Assembly (NCBI RefSeq): GCF_006715565.1
Contig: NZ_VFNL01000001.1
Location: 1,116,001-1,180,000 of the forward strand
Reading direction: 5' to 3'
DNA: 64,000 nucleotides
Source of the DNA: Microbacterium sp. SLBN-154
GTDB taxonomy: Bacteria > Actinomycetota > Actinomycetes > Actinomycetales > Microbacteriaceae
The stretch's first letter is position 1, and every line of letters begins with the position of its first letter. The position numbers were made by a program, and so were the translations under genes. The notes under the pieces are model-generated. The model was given only the letters and a program-made list of their open reading frames with translations, had not been told where the DNA came from and searched no databases. Shown here piece after piece: positions 15,927-23,793 of this stretch.

Positions 15927-17533
15927 CCATGTCCATGCAGCGCGCAGAGGTGGCGGGCGACCTGAGCGGCCGGGATGAGCGGTTGCGCGTGCGGGTCGCG
16001 CTCGACTCCGAACGGGTCGTCGGCGACATCGATCGGCGTCTGTTCGGCGGCTTCGTCGAGCACATGGGCCGCGGGGTGTACGGCGGCATCTATGCGCCCG
16101 GGCACCCCAGCGCGGACGAGCGCGGGTTCCGGCGCGATGTCATCGAGCTCGTCCGCGAACTGGGTGTGACCACCGTCCGCTATCCGGGCGGCAACTTCGT
16201 CTCGGGCTTCCACTGGGAAGACAGCGTCGGCCCAAGGGAGCTTCGGCCGACGCGTCTGAACCTCGCCTGGCACAGCAGTGAGACCAATGAGGTCGGCGTC
16301 CACGAGTTCGCAGAATGGCTCGCCGAGGTTGATGCGGAACTCATGCTCGCGGTCAATCTGGGAACGCGCGGCACACGGGAGGCGATCGAGTTCCTGGAGT
16401 ACGTCAACATCTCCGCGCCGACGCGCTTGTCGCAGTGGCGCTCTGAGAACGGGCGCACAGAGCCGTTCGGCGTGAAGATGTGGTGTCTGGGAAACGAGAT
16501 GGACGGTCCCTGGCAACTGGGTCAGCGCACCCCGGAGGACTACGGCATCCTCGCCGCGCAGACTGCGAAGGCCATGCGGCAGGTCGATCCGGATCTCGAG
16601 CTGGTGGCCTGCGGGTCTTCGCATGCCGCGATGCCCACCTTCGGGGAGTGGGAGAAGGTGGTCCTCACCCACACGTACGACGACGTGGACTACCTCTCGT
16701 GTCACGCCTATTACGAACCGGAGCCCGGCGATCGCGCCTCGTTCCTCGGTTCGGCGGTGAACATGGACCGCTTCATCGACGCCGTCGTCGCGACGGCGGA
16801 TCACGTCAAAGCCGTGCGGGGGAGCACCAAGACCATCGCGGTCTCCTTCGATGAATGGAACGTGTGGTACTCGTCCCGCCTGCCGGAGCAGCTGCCCCGG
16901 GCCGCGGACGATTGGCCCCTGGCGCCCCCGCTCAGCGAGGAGGACTACACCGTGACCGACGGGGTGGTCGTCGGAGACCTGCTCATGTCGCTGCTCCGGC
17001 ATGCCGACCGGGTGCGAAGCGCCTCGCTGGCCCAGATCGTGAACGTCATCGCACCGATCGCCGCTCCGGACGACGGGCCGGCGTGGCGGAAGGCCACCTT
17101 CCATCCGTTCGCGCTGACCGCGCGCCATGCCCGAGGGCGGAGCCTCGATGTGGTGATCGATACCCCCGGTCACCACACCCGTGTTCACGGCGACACGCCC
17201 TACGTCTCCGTCGCCGCAACGCATGACCCCGGCCGTGGGGGCGCGGTCTTCCTCGTGAATCGTCATGAGTCGGCCGCGGCAGAGGTCACCGTCGAGTTGA
17301 GCGGCGCGCTGGCCGTGCTCGGCGTGGCCGAAGCGGTGACGCTCCACGACCCGGATCTCGATGCGCACAACTCCGCCGCTTTCCCCGACCGGGTCGGTCC
17401 GCGACCGAACCGCTCCCTCCGGCAGCAGCCGGGTGCGCTGACGGTGAGCCTCCCGCCGGTGTCGTGGACGATGGTGCGGCTCGTCGATGTCGAGGCGGAC
17501 GCCGAGGCCGAGGTCGAGGCGAACGAGGGATGA
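15923..17533 (+). CDS. GH51 alpha-L-arabinofuranosidase
   Basis: A 536-residue cytoplasmic glycosidase releasing terminal arabinofuranose. The TIM-barrel carries the acid/base Glu192 in WCLGNEMDGPW and the nucleophile Glu311 in SFDEWNVWY, both in the canonical GH51 context; RLFGGFVEHMGRGVYGGIY near the N-terminus and VRYPGGNFVSGFHWED are further signatures. A C-terminal beta domain (about 430-536) ends in a short acidic Glu/Ala repeat, VDVEADAEAEVEANEG. There is no signal peptide, so the substrate is an imported oligosaccharide. ATG 15923 overlaps the preceding stop and its own stop overlaps the sulfatase ATG. Confidence 0.95.
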   Translation: MTMSMQRAEVAGDLSGRDERLRVRVALDSERVVGDIDRRLFGGFVEHMGRGVYGGIYAPGHPSADERGFRRDVIELVRELGVTTVRYPGGNFVSGFHWEDSVGPRELRPTRLNLAWHSSETNEVGVHEFAEWLAEVDAELMLAVNLGTRGTREAIEFLEYVNISAPTRLSQWRSENGRTEPFGVKMWCLGNEMDGPWQLGQRTPEDYGILAAQTAKAMRQVDPDLELVACGSSHAAMPTFGEWEKVVLTHTYDDVDYLSCHAYYEPEPGDRASFLGSAVNMDRFIDAVVATADHVKAVRGSTKTIAVSFDEWNVWYSSRLPEQLPRAADDWPLAPPLSEEDYTVTDGVVVGDLLMSLLRHADRVRSASLAQIVNVIAPIAAPDDGPAWRKATFHPFALTARHARGRSLDVVIDTPGHHTRVHGDTPYVSVAATHDPGRGGAVFLVNRHESAAAEVTVELSGALAVLGVAEAVTLHDPDLDAHNSAAFPDRVGPRPNRSLRQQPGALTVSLPPVSWTMVRLVDVEADAEAEVEANEG

Positions 17534-19038
17534 GGCACACGAACGTCGTCGTCATCATCACCGATCAACAGCGCGCCGACCTCACGCGGCGGGAGGGGTA
17601 CCCCCTGGATGTGACGCCCTTCGTCGACACGCTGGCGCAGCGCGGCGCGTGGTTCTCGGGTGCGTACACGACAGCACCGGTGTGCGCCCCGGCGCGCACG
17701 AGCGTGCTCACCGGGCGGTTCCCGAGCGCCCACCGAGTGACGCAGAATGCGGCCCGCGACAGTGCTCTTCGCACGGCGGACATCTTCTCGGTCGCCCGCA
17801 CCGCGGGCTACGCCACGGCTCTGGTGGGGAAGAACCACACCTACCTCGAGGCCCGAGACGTCGACGAGTACATCGAGTTCAGCCACAACGGGCAGATCAC
17901 CGGTCCGCGCAGCGCGGAGGAGGAGGCCTTCGACGAGTGGCTGACGCACCTGCGTCATCGCACGTCGACCTCGCCGTCGCCGGGCGGCGTCGAGGTGCAG
18001 AATCCGCACCGTCTGGTCAGTCACGCGCTGGGGTGGCTCGACGCGCTCGAACCGGACGCTCCCTTCCTGCTCTACCTCGCCTTCCCCGAACCGCACAATC
18101 CCTACCAGGCGCCGGAGGGCTACTTCGACCTCTTCCCGCCGGAGGACATCCCCGACCCGCGCGTGGGCGCGGAGTTCCTCGACGGCGCCCCCTTCGAATA
18201 CCGGCATCTGCGCCGGATCGGTGAGAGCGGGGAGCCCGACTACAGCGAGAAGATCCCGCGTGCGCGCGCGAACTACCTCGGCATGCTCCGCCTCATCGAC
18301 GATCAGATCGCACGGTTCACCGCCGGGCTCGCCGAACGCGGCGTTCTCGACGACACGCTCGTTCTCGTGACCTCCGATCACGGCGACTACTTCGGGGAGT
18401 ACGGCCTGATGCGCAAGGGTGCCGGGATATCCGACTTCCTCATGCGCGTGCCCCTGGTCGTCTCAGGTCCCGACGTTGCGGCGCGGGGTCGCATCGACGC
18501 GCAGCTGGTGAGTCTCGCCGACATCCTCCCGACGGTGTGCGACTACCTCGGCGTCGACGTGCCCCTCGGGGTGCAGGGCCGGACTCTGCGGGGAGTGTGG
18601 ACGGCGTCGGAACGGAGCGCTCGATTCGACGACGTCTACGGCGAGCAGGGAATCGGTGGCGCGCGGTTCACGCCTCGAGGGCTCGACGGGCGCCCCCTTC
18701 CCGGCCTTCCCTTCGGGGGTGAACCCGACGGCGCACCGACCTTCGATGAGCTGAACGCGGTCACCCAGGCGGGGCGCATGAGGATGCTGCGCTCAGGGCC
18801 GTGGAAGCTCATCGTCGAACACGCCGATGCGGCGACGCCCGTCATCCGTCTTCATCACCTGCCGACCGATCCCGCGGAGATCCGCGATGTCTCTGCGGCA
18901 CCCGAGCACCGGGACATACTCGCCGACCTGATGCGGCGCCTCGTCCTCCGCCAGATCGAGGTCGAGGACGTGCTCCCGATCCCGGGCGATGGGTACGAAC
19001 GGGCCGCGACAGCGCCCGGTGGGGGTCAGCGCACCTGA
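17530..19038 (+). CDS. Cys-type sulfatase (formylglycine-dependent), cytoplasmic
   Basis: A 502-residue type-I sulfatase. The modification site VCAPARTSVLTG places the future formylglycine at Cys52, followed by Pro54 and Arg56 (CxPxR). Metal-binding residues appear in the N-terminal VVIITDQQRADL and in LVTSDHGDYFGEYGLMRKG. There is no signal peptide, so it acts on material taken up by the ABC importer, and it needs the FGE encoded at 11.9 kb. The ATG 17530 overlaps the GH51 stop. The 3' end overlaps the convergent lacI gene by 13 bp. The substrate is probably a sulfated, arabinose-bearing oligosaccharide, or a small aryl or sugar sulfate; this is inference. Confidence 0.93.
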   Translation: MRHTNVVVIITDQQRADLTRREGYPLDVTPFVDTLAQRGAWFSGAYTTAPVCAPARTSVLTGRFPSAHRVTQNAARDSALRTADIFSVARTAGYATALVGKNHTYLEARDVDEYIEFSHNGQITGPRSAEEEAFDEWLTHLRHRTSTSPSPGGVEVQNPHRLVSHALGWLDALEPDAPFLLYLAFPEPHNPYQAPEGYFDLFPPEDIPDPRVGAEFLDGAPFEYRHLRRIGESGEPDYSEKIPRARANYLGMLRLIDDQIARFTAGLAERGVLDDTLVLVTSDHGDYFGEYGLMRKGAGISDFLMRVPLVVSGPDVAARGRIDAQLVSLADILPTVCDYLGVDVPLGVQGRTLRGVWTASERSARFDDVYGEQGIGGARFTPRGLDGRPLPGLPFGGEPDGAPTFDELNAVTQAGRMRMLRSGPWKLIVEHADAATPVIRLHHLPTDPAEIRDVSAAPEHRDILADLMRRLVLRQIEVEDVLPIPGDGYERAATAPGGGQRT

Positions 19039-20084
19039 GCGACGCGCTGCGGCGCGGCGGTGCTTCGCCGCACTACCAGCGTCGTGGGGTGGACGGACTG
19101 CGTGCTCTGGGTGCGGCCGGCGATCCGCTCCAGGAGCCGGGTCGCCGCGACGGCACCGATGTCACGCGCCCCCTGGTCGACGCTCGTCAGCGACACCGGC
19201 CGCAGCGCCGCGATGCGGGTGTTGTCGTACCCCACCAGGGACAGTTCATCGGGGATCGAGATGCCGCGGTCGGCGCACTCGCTCATGAGCGCGATGGCGG
19301 CGACGTCTGCTCCTGCGAAGATGGCCGTCGGCCGGTCCGCTCGGTCGAGGATCTCGCGAGCGGCGTCGTGGCCGCCCTTCTCGCTCCACGCGGTTCGCAC
19401 GATGTCGATCTCGTCGACGAGACCGTGCGCTGCCATCGCTTCGCGATAGCCCCGCTCGCGCATCTGCTGCGGTGACAGCGGGTCGAGCCCGGGACCGTCG
19501 TCGTGACCGACGAACGCGATGCGCGAGTGCCCCAGCTCGACGAGGTGGTCGATGACGGCGCGAGCGCCGCCGAGGTCGTCTCCGGCGACGGTGTCGTACT
19601 CCGGTGCCAGGCCGTGGCGCGAGATGACGACGGTGGGAGTCTGGGCGGCCACCTCGGCGAGCTTGGCGGCGGACGCATACGGGGCGAACAGCAGCAGCCC
19701 GTCCATCCGGTGCTCGATGAGGGCGTCGATCATCCGCGCCTGCGTGGCGGCGTCGTTGCCCGCGGGACCGATGAGGACGTCGTAGGACGTCGCCCGGAGA
19801 GCATCGGAGATCCCGTCGACCAGGAGCGAGACGAACTGGTTGTCGATGTCGGCGACCACGAGGCCGACCGTGTAGGTCTGCCCGCGCATGGCTCGGGCGG
19901 CGGCCGAGGGTCGGTAGTCCAGCTCTTTCATCGCCGCGCGGACGCGCTCTTTCATCTCGGCGCTCACGCCGTACGCATCACGGAGCACCTTGGACGCGGA
20001 GGCGACAGACACCCCGGCGTGGCGGGCGACGTCCACGATGGTGGGACGTTTGGCCGAGGCGGTCGCGGCCGGGGTGGCGTTCAT
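19026..20084 (-). CDS. LacI-family repressor of the arabinosidase/sulfatase operon
   Basis: A 352-residue LacI/GalR regulator. The helix-turn-helix is TIVDVARHAGVSVASASKVL (about 15-35), with the hinge YRPSAAARAMRG, followed by a ribose-binding-like ligand domain (VGLVVADIDNQF, VISRHG, IAFVGHDDG, IFAGADVAA). I chose the ATG at 20084-20082 (MNATPAATA), because upstream in-frame codons run through its operator at 20117. The matching boxes here and upstream of the binding-protein gene at 12.8 kb point to autorepression and control of the sulfatase operon. The ligand is probably an arabinose-containing sugar (inference). Confidence 0.9.
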   Translation of the reverse strand: MNATPAATASAKRPTIVDVARHAGVSVASASKVLRDAYGVSAEMKERVRAAMKELDYRPSAAARAMRGQTYTVGLVVADIDNQFVSLLVDGISDALRATSYDVLIGPAGNDAATQARMIDALIEHRMDGLLLFAPYASAAKLAEVAAQTPTVVISRHGLAPEYDTVAGDDLGGARAVIDHLVELGHSRIAFVGHDDGPGLDPLSPQQMRERGYREAMAAHGLVDEIDIVRTAWSEKGGHDAAREILDRADRPTAIFAGADVAAIALMSECADRGISIPDELSLVGYDNTRIAALRPVSLTSVDQGARDIGAVAATRLLERIAGRTQSTQSVHPTTLVVRRSTAAPQRVAQVR

Positions 20085-20116
20085 GCGGTCTCCAGCTGTT
20101 CGGGTCCCCACCGTGG

Positions 20117-20126
20117 AGAACGTTCT
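20117..20126 (-). promoter_or_regulatory. LacI operator upstream of lacI
   Basis: AGAACGTTCT, identical to boxes 1 and 3 of the operon promoter at 12.8 kb, lies 33 bp upstream of the lacI start. This supports negative autoregulation by the gene at 19026-20084. Confidence 0.75.
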
Positions 20127-20203
20127 ATACGTTAGCAGGCTCGCCGTGCAAGTCAATGACCCGGGCGGCGTAAGGGGGATCAGCGACCCCTCGAATAGGG
20201 GAA

Positions 20204-20230
20204 GGGGGTATTGTGGTGATGCATACCCCC
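20204..20230. promoter_or_regulatory. CsoR-like operator of the copper operon
   Basis: GGGGGTAT (20204-20211) and ATACCCCC (20223-20230) form an inverted repeat with an 11-nt spacer just upstream of copZ. The G-tract/TA/C-tract style matches known CsoR sites, and a related box lies at 23762-23776. The repressor is probably the csoR product at the end of this operon. Confidence 0.7.
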
Positions 20231-20251
20231 TAGACGTATCGAGGAGAAGCC

Positions 20252-20464
20252 ATGAGCACCACCACCGAGTACGCCGTCACCGGCATGACCTGCGGCCACT
20301 GCGAGATGTCGGTCCGCGAAGAGGTCAGCGAGATCGCGGGACTGACCGTCGTCGACGTGTCGGCCCAGACCGGAAAGCTCGTCGTCTCGGCTGAGACGCC
20401 CGTCGACGACGCCGCGGTCATCGCCGCCGTCGAGGAGGCCGGCTACCAGGCGGCCCGCGCCTGA
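20252..20464 (+). CDS. copZ: Copper chaperone, HMA domain (CopZ-like)
   Basis: A 70-residue cytosolic copper chaperone with one heavy-metal-associated fold. The metal site GMTCGHC (residues about 11-17) is intact. GAGGAGAAG precedes the ATG. It is the first gene of the copper operon, passing copper(I) to the downstream P-type ATPase CopA. The operator at 20204-20230 lies directly upstream. Confidence 0.93.
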   Translation: MSTTTEYAVTGMTCGHCEMSVREEVSEIAGLTVVDVSAQTGKLVVSAETPVDDAAVIAAVEEAGYQAARA

Positions 20465-20465
20465 C

Positions 20466-21452
20466 ATGAACGCCCCGGTCCGTCTCGGCCTCTACGCGGG
20501 GGCGCTCGCGCTGGTGTTCGGCGCGTCCTTCGGCGTGGCGGCGCTCGTCGCGCCCGACGCGTCGTCGTCGGCGGCGTCGGAAAAGGTCGAGCCCGCCGAC
20601 CCCAACGCCGAGACGCCGCATTCGTCACCAGCCACCCCGTCAGACGCGGTGGCTGGTCACGATGACGGTGGCTCGGCGCACGGAGAGTCGGGGAGCGCCG
20701 ACGCCGCGGATGCCGCCGACGCCGCGGAGGCCGCGGGTGCCGTCACCGGCGTCGGCGCCGTCACCGGCGTCACCGCGAGCGACCGCGGGTACACCCTCTC
20801 GGAGGTCGAGGCTCCGAAAGAGGTCGGCGAAGCCGGCATCCTGTCGTTCGAGATCACCGGACCGGGCGGCGACGTCGTCACCGCGTACGACGTCGCGCAC
20901 GAGAAGGAGCTGCACCTCATCGTGGTGCGCACCGACGGCGCCGAGTTCCGACACGAGCACCCGACGCTGGGCCCCGACGGCCGCTGGACGATCCCTTGGA
21001 CCTGGGATGCCGCGGGCGGCTACCGCGTCTACGCCGACGTCGTGCCGAGCGAGCTCGGCGAAGGCCTCACCCTCACCCGGTCGCTGCTGGTGGAGGGCGG
21101 TGTCGTGGCCTCCGCCTCTCCGACAGGGATGACGGCGGCCGCCGGCGCGTACCAGGTGACCATGACCGGCGACCTCGCTGCCGGTGACTCATCGACCCTC
21201 GCCTTCACCGTGACGCGCGACGGCGAGCCTGTCGAGCTGGAGCCCTACCTCGGCGCCGAGGGTCACCTCGTGGCGCTCCGCGAGGGCGATCTCGCCTACC
21301 TGCACGTGCATCCCGAGCACGTCGACGGCCACGAGCCGGGCGCCGTGTCATTCGCCGCCGAGGTGCCGAGCGCCGGCGCGTACCTGCTGTACCTCGACGT
21401 CCAGATCGACGGAGAGGTGCACACCGCCGCCTTCCGAGTGGAGGCATCGTGA
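20466..21452 (+). CDS. Secreted copper-operon protein of unknown function
   Basis: A 328-residue protein found between copZ and copA. An N-terminal hydrophobic segment (about 7-30) acts as signal or anchor, followed by a low-complexity Ala/Asp/Ser/His-rich linker with repeated DAAD units. Two beta-rich parts follow, with His motifs [20 protein letters not shown] split as LHLIVVR and FRHEHP, and [15 protein letters not shown], that could bind metal outside the membrane. It starts 1 bp after the copZ stop and overlaps copA by 4 nt. Proteins of this arrangement recur in actinobacterial copper operons, but the exact activity is not established. Confidence 0.75.
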   Translation: MNAPVRLGLYAGALALVFGASFGVAALVAPDASSSAASEKVEPADPNAETPHSSPATPSDAVAGHDDGGSAHGESGSADAADAADAAEAAGAVTGVGAVTGVTASDRGYTLSEVEAPKEVGEAGILSFEITGPGGDVVTAYDVAHEKELHLIVVRTDGAEFRHEHPTLGPDGRWTIPWTWDAAGGYRVYADVVPSELGEGLTLTRSLLVEGGVVASASPTGMTAAAGAYQVTMTGDLAAGDSSTLAFTVTRDGEPVELEPYLGAEGHLVALREGDLAYLHVHPEHVDGHEPGAVSFAAEVPSAGAYLLYLDVQIDGEVHTAAFRVEAS

Positions 21453-23761
21453 CCACCGTGCAGCCAGGCCCGACCGACCGCGTCGAGCTCGAGATCGGCG
21501 GTATGACGTGCGCGTCGTGCGCCAACCGCATCGAGCGCAAGCTCAACAAGCTCGATGGAGTGACCGCGAGCGTGAACTACGCCACCGAGAAGGCGCACGT
21601 CGAGGTGCCCGCGGGCACCGATCCCGCCACCCTCATCGCCGAGGTCGAGAAGACCGGCTACACCGCCGCGCTTCCCGCTCCGCCCGAGCCCGACCCGTCG
21701 GCCGCGTCGGCCGAGGGGCGTGACGACCCCGAGCTCCGGTCGCTGCGACAGCGGGTGATCGGCAGCGTCATCCTCGGGGTTCCCGTCATCCTGCTCTCGA
21801 TGATCCCTGCGCTGCAGTTCACGTACTGGCAGTGGGCGGCGCTCGCGCTCGCCGCGCCGGTCGTCGTCTGGGCGGCGTGGCCGTTCCACAGGGCGGCGGG
21901 GCTGAACCTCCGCCACGGCGCGGCGACCATGGACACGCTCATCTCGGTCGGCGTCTCTGCAGCGTTCCTCTGGTCGCTGTGGGCCCTGTTCTTCGGCACC
22001 GCCGGCGAGCCCGGCATGATCCACCCGTTCACGCTCGCGATCGCGCCGAGCGACGGGTCGGCCAACATCTACCTCGAGGTCGCCGCGGGCGTGACGATGT
22101 TCGTGCTCGCCGGCCGCTACTTCGAAAAGCGCGCCAAGCGCCGGGCGGGTGCGGCGATGCGGGCCCTGCTCGACATGGGCGCGAAGGATGTCGCGGTGCG
22201 CCGCCCCGGTGCGGGGAACGCGATCGCTGAGGTGCGGGTACCGATCGGCGACCTCCGCGTCGGTGACGAGTTCATCGTGCGCCCGGGGGAGAAGATCGCC
22301 ACCGACGGCGTGATCGTCGAGGGGCGAAGCGCCGTGGACGCCTCGATGCTCACGGGCGAATCTGTGCCCGTCGAGGTGACACTGGGCGACACCGTCGTCG
22401 GCGCGACCGTCAACGCCGGCGGGCGGCTCGTCGTGCGCGCCACCCGCATCGGCGCCGACACGCAGCTCGCGCAGATGGCGCGCCTCGTCGAAGAGGCGCA
22501 GTCGGGCAAGGCCGAGGTGCAGCGCCTGGCCGACCGGATCTCGGGCGTCTTCGTGCCCGTCGTCATCGCGATCGCGGTCGGCGTGCTGGGCGCGTGGCTG
22601 GGCGCCGGTTTCGGCGCCGAGGCGGCGTTCACCGCGGCCGTCGCCGTGCTGATCATCGCCTGCCCCTGCGCTCTCGGGCTCGCCACGCCCACGGCGCTGC
22701 TCGTCGGAACCGGTCGTGGCGCGCAGCTGGGCATCCTGATCAAGGGTCCCGAGGTGCTCGAGCAGACCCGCCGCGTCGACACGATCGTGCTCGACAAGAC
22801 CGGCACGGTGACGAGCGGGCGGATGACGCTGACCGGCGTCGTCGCGGCGGCCGGCGTCTCGGAGGACGAGCTGCTGCGCCTCGCGGGGGCTGTCGAGGAT
22901 GCGTCGGAGCATCCGATCGCCCGTGCGATCGGAGTCGCAGCGCGCGAGCGCGGGGGAGAGCTTCCCGCGGTCGAGACCTTCCAGAACCTCGAGGGACGCG
23001 GCGTGCAGGGCATGGTCGACGGACACCTCGTCTTCGTCGGTCGCGATTCCCTGCTCGCCGAGTGGGCGGTGGAGCTGCCCGCCGACCTGGCTGAGGCCAA
23101 ACGTCTGGCGGAGGGCGAGGGTGCGACCGCGGTGATCGTCGGGTGGGATGGTGCCGCCCGCGGCATCCTCACCGTCTCGGATCAGGTGAAGCCGACGAGC
23201 GCCGAGGCGGTCGCGACCTTCCGGCGACTCGGACTCACGCCGGTGCTGCTCACGGGTGACAACGACGTGGTCGCGCGGCGCGTGGCCGCCGAGGTCGGCA
23301 TCGACGAGGTCATCGCCGGGGTGCTGCCCGCCGAGAAGGTCGAGGTCGTGGGGCGCCTGCAGGGCGAGGGACGGGTCGTCGCGATGGTGGGCGACGGCGT
23401 GAACGACGCCGCGGCTCTCGCGCAGGCCGACCTGGGCCTGGCGATGGGGACGGGGACGGATGTCGCGATCGAGGCCTCCGACCTGACGCTCGTCTCGGGT
23501 GATCTGCGGGCGGCGGCGGATGCGATCCGGCTGTCGCGTCGGACCCTCGGGGTCATCAAGGGCAACCTCTTCTGGGCGTTCGCGTACAACGTCGCGGCGA
23601 TCCCGCTCGCGGCGCTCGGGCTGCTGAACCCGATGCTCGCCGGAGCGGCGATGGCGTTCTCGAGCGTGTTCGTGGTGAGCAACAGCCTGCGGCTGCGGGG
23701 ATTCCGATCGGCTTTCCGTGGTTCGGCGGAATACGCCGCGGTGTCGCGGAGTTCTGTCTGA
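21449..23761 (+). CDS. copA: Copper-exporting P1B-type ATPase CopA (CPC type)
   Basis: A 770-residue copper(I) efflux pump. One N-terminal HMA domain with GMTCASC (18-24), eight membrane segments, actuator TGES, the transmembrane metal site CPC (405-407, in [12 protein letters not shown]), phosphorylation loop DKTGT (Asp about 449), SEHP nucleotide site and [10 protein letters not shown] hinge are all present. The ATG overlaps the previous stop. Its TGA is immediately followed by a CsoR-like box. Function and completeness are clear. Confidence 0.95.
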   Translation: MTTVQPGPTDRVELEIGGMTCASCANRIERKLNKLDGVTASVNYATEKAHVEVPAGTDPATLIAEVEKTGYTAALPAPPEPDPSAASAEGRDDPELRSLRQRVIGSVILGVPVILLSMIPALQFTYWQWAALALAAPVVVWAAWPFHRAAGLNLRHGAATMDTLISVGVSAAFLWSLWALFFGTAGEPGMIHPFTLAIAPSDGSANIYLEVAAGVTMFVLAGRYFEKRAKRRAGAAMRALLDMGAKDVAVRRPGAGNAIAEVRVPIGDLRVGDEFIVRPGEKIATDGVIVEGRSAVDASMLTGESVPVEVTLGDTVVGATVNAGGRLVVRATRIGADTQLAQMARLVEEAQSGKAEVQRLADRISGVFVPVVIAIAVGVLGAWLGAGFGAEAAFTAAVAVLIIACPCALGLATPTALLVGTGRGAQLGILIKGPEVLEQTRRVDTIVLDKTGTVTSGRMTLTGVVAAAGVSEDELLRLAGAVEDASEHPIARAIGVAARERGGELPAVETFQNLEGRGVQGMVDGHLVFVGRDSLLAEWAVELPADLAEAKRLAEGEGATAVIVGWDGAARGILTVSDQVKPTSAEAVATFRRLGLTPVLLTGDNDVVARRVAAEVGIDEVIAGVLPAEKVEVVGRLQGEGRVVAMVGDGVNDAAALAQADLGLAMGTGTDVAIEASDLTLVSGDLRAAADAIRLSRRTLGVIKGNLFWAFAYNVAAIPLAALGLLNPMLAGAAMAFSSVFVVSNSLRLRGFRSAFRGSAEYAAVSRSSV

Positions 23762-23776
23762 TACCCCTAGGGGGTA
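23762..23776. promoter_or_regulatory. CsoR-like operator between copA and copB-type gene
   Basis: TACCCCTAGGGGGTA is a near-perfect palindrome starting right after the copA stop, 18 bp before the next ATG. It suggests a second regulated promoter for the copB-type ATPase and csoR. Confidence 0.75.
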
Positions 23777-23793
23777 CCCGGAAGGATCTCACC

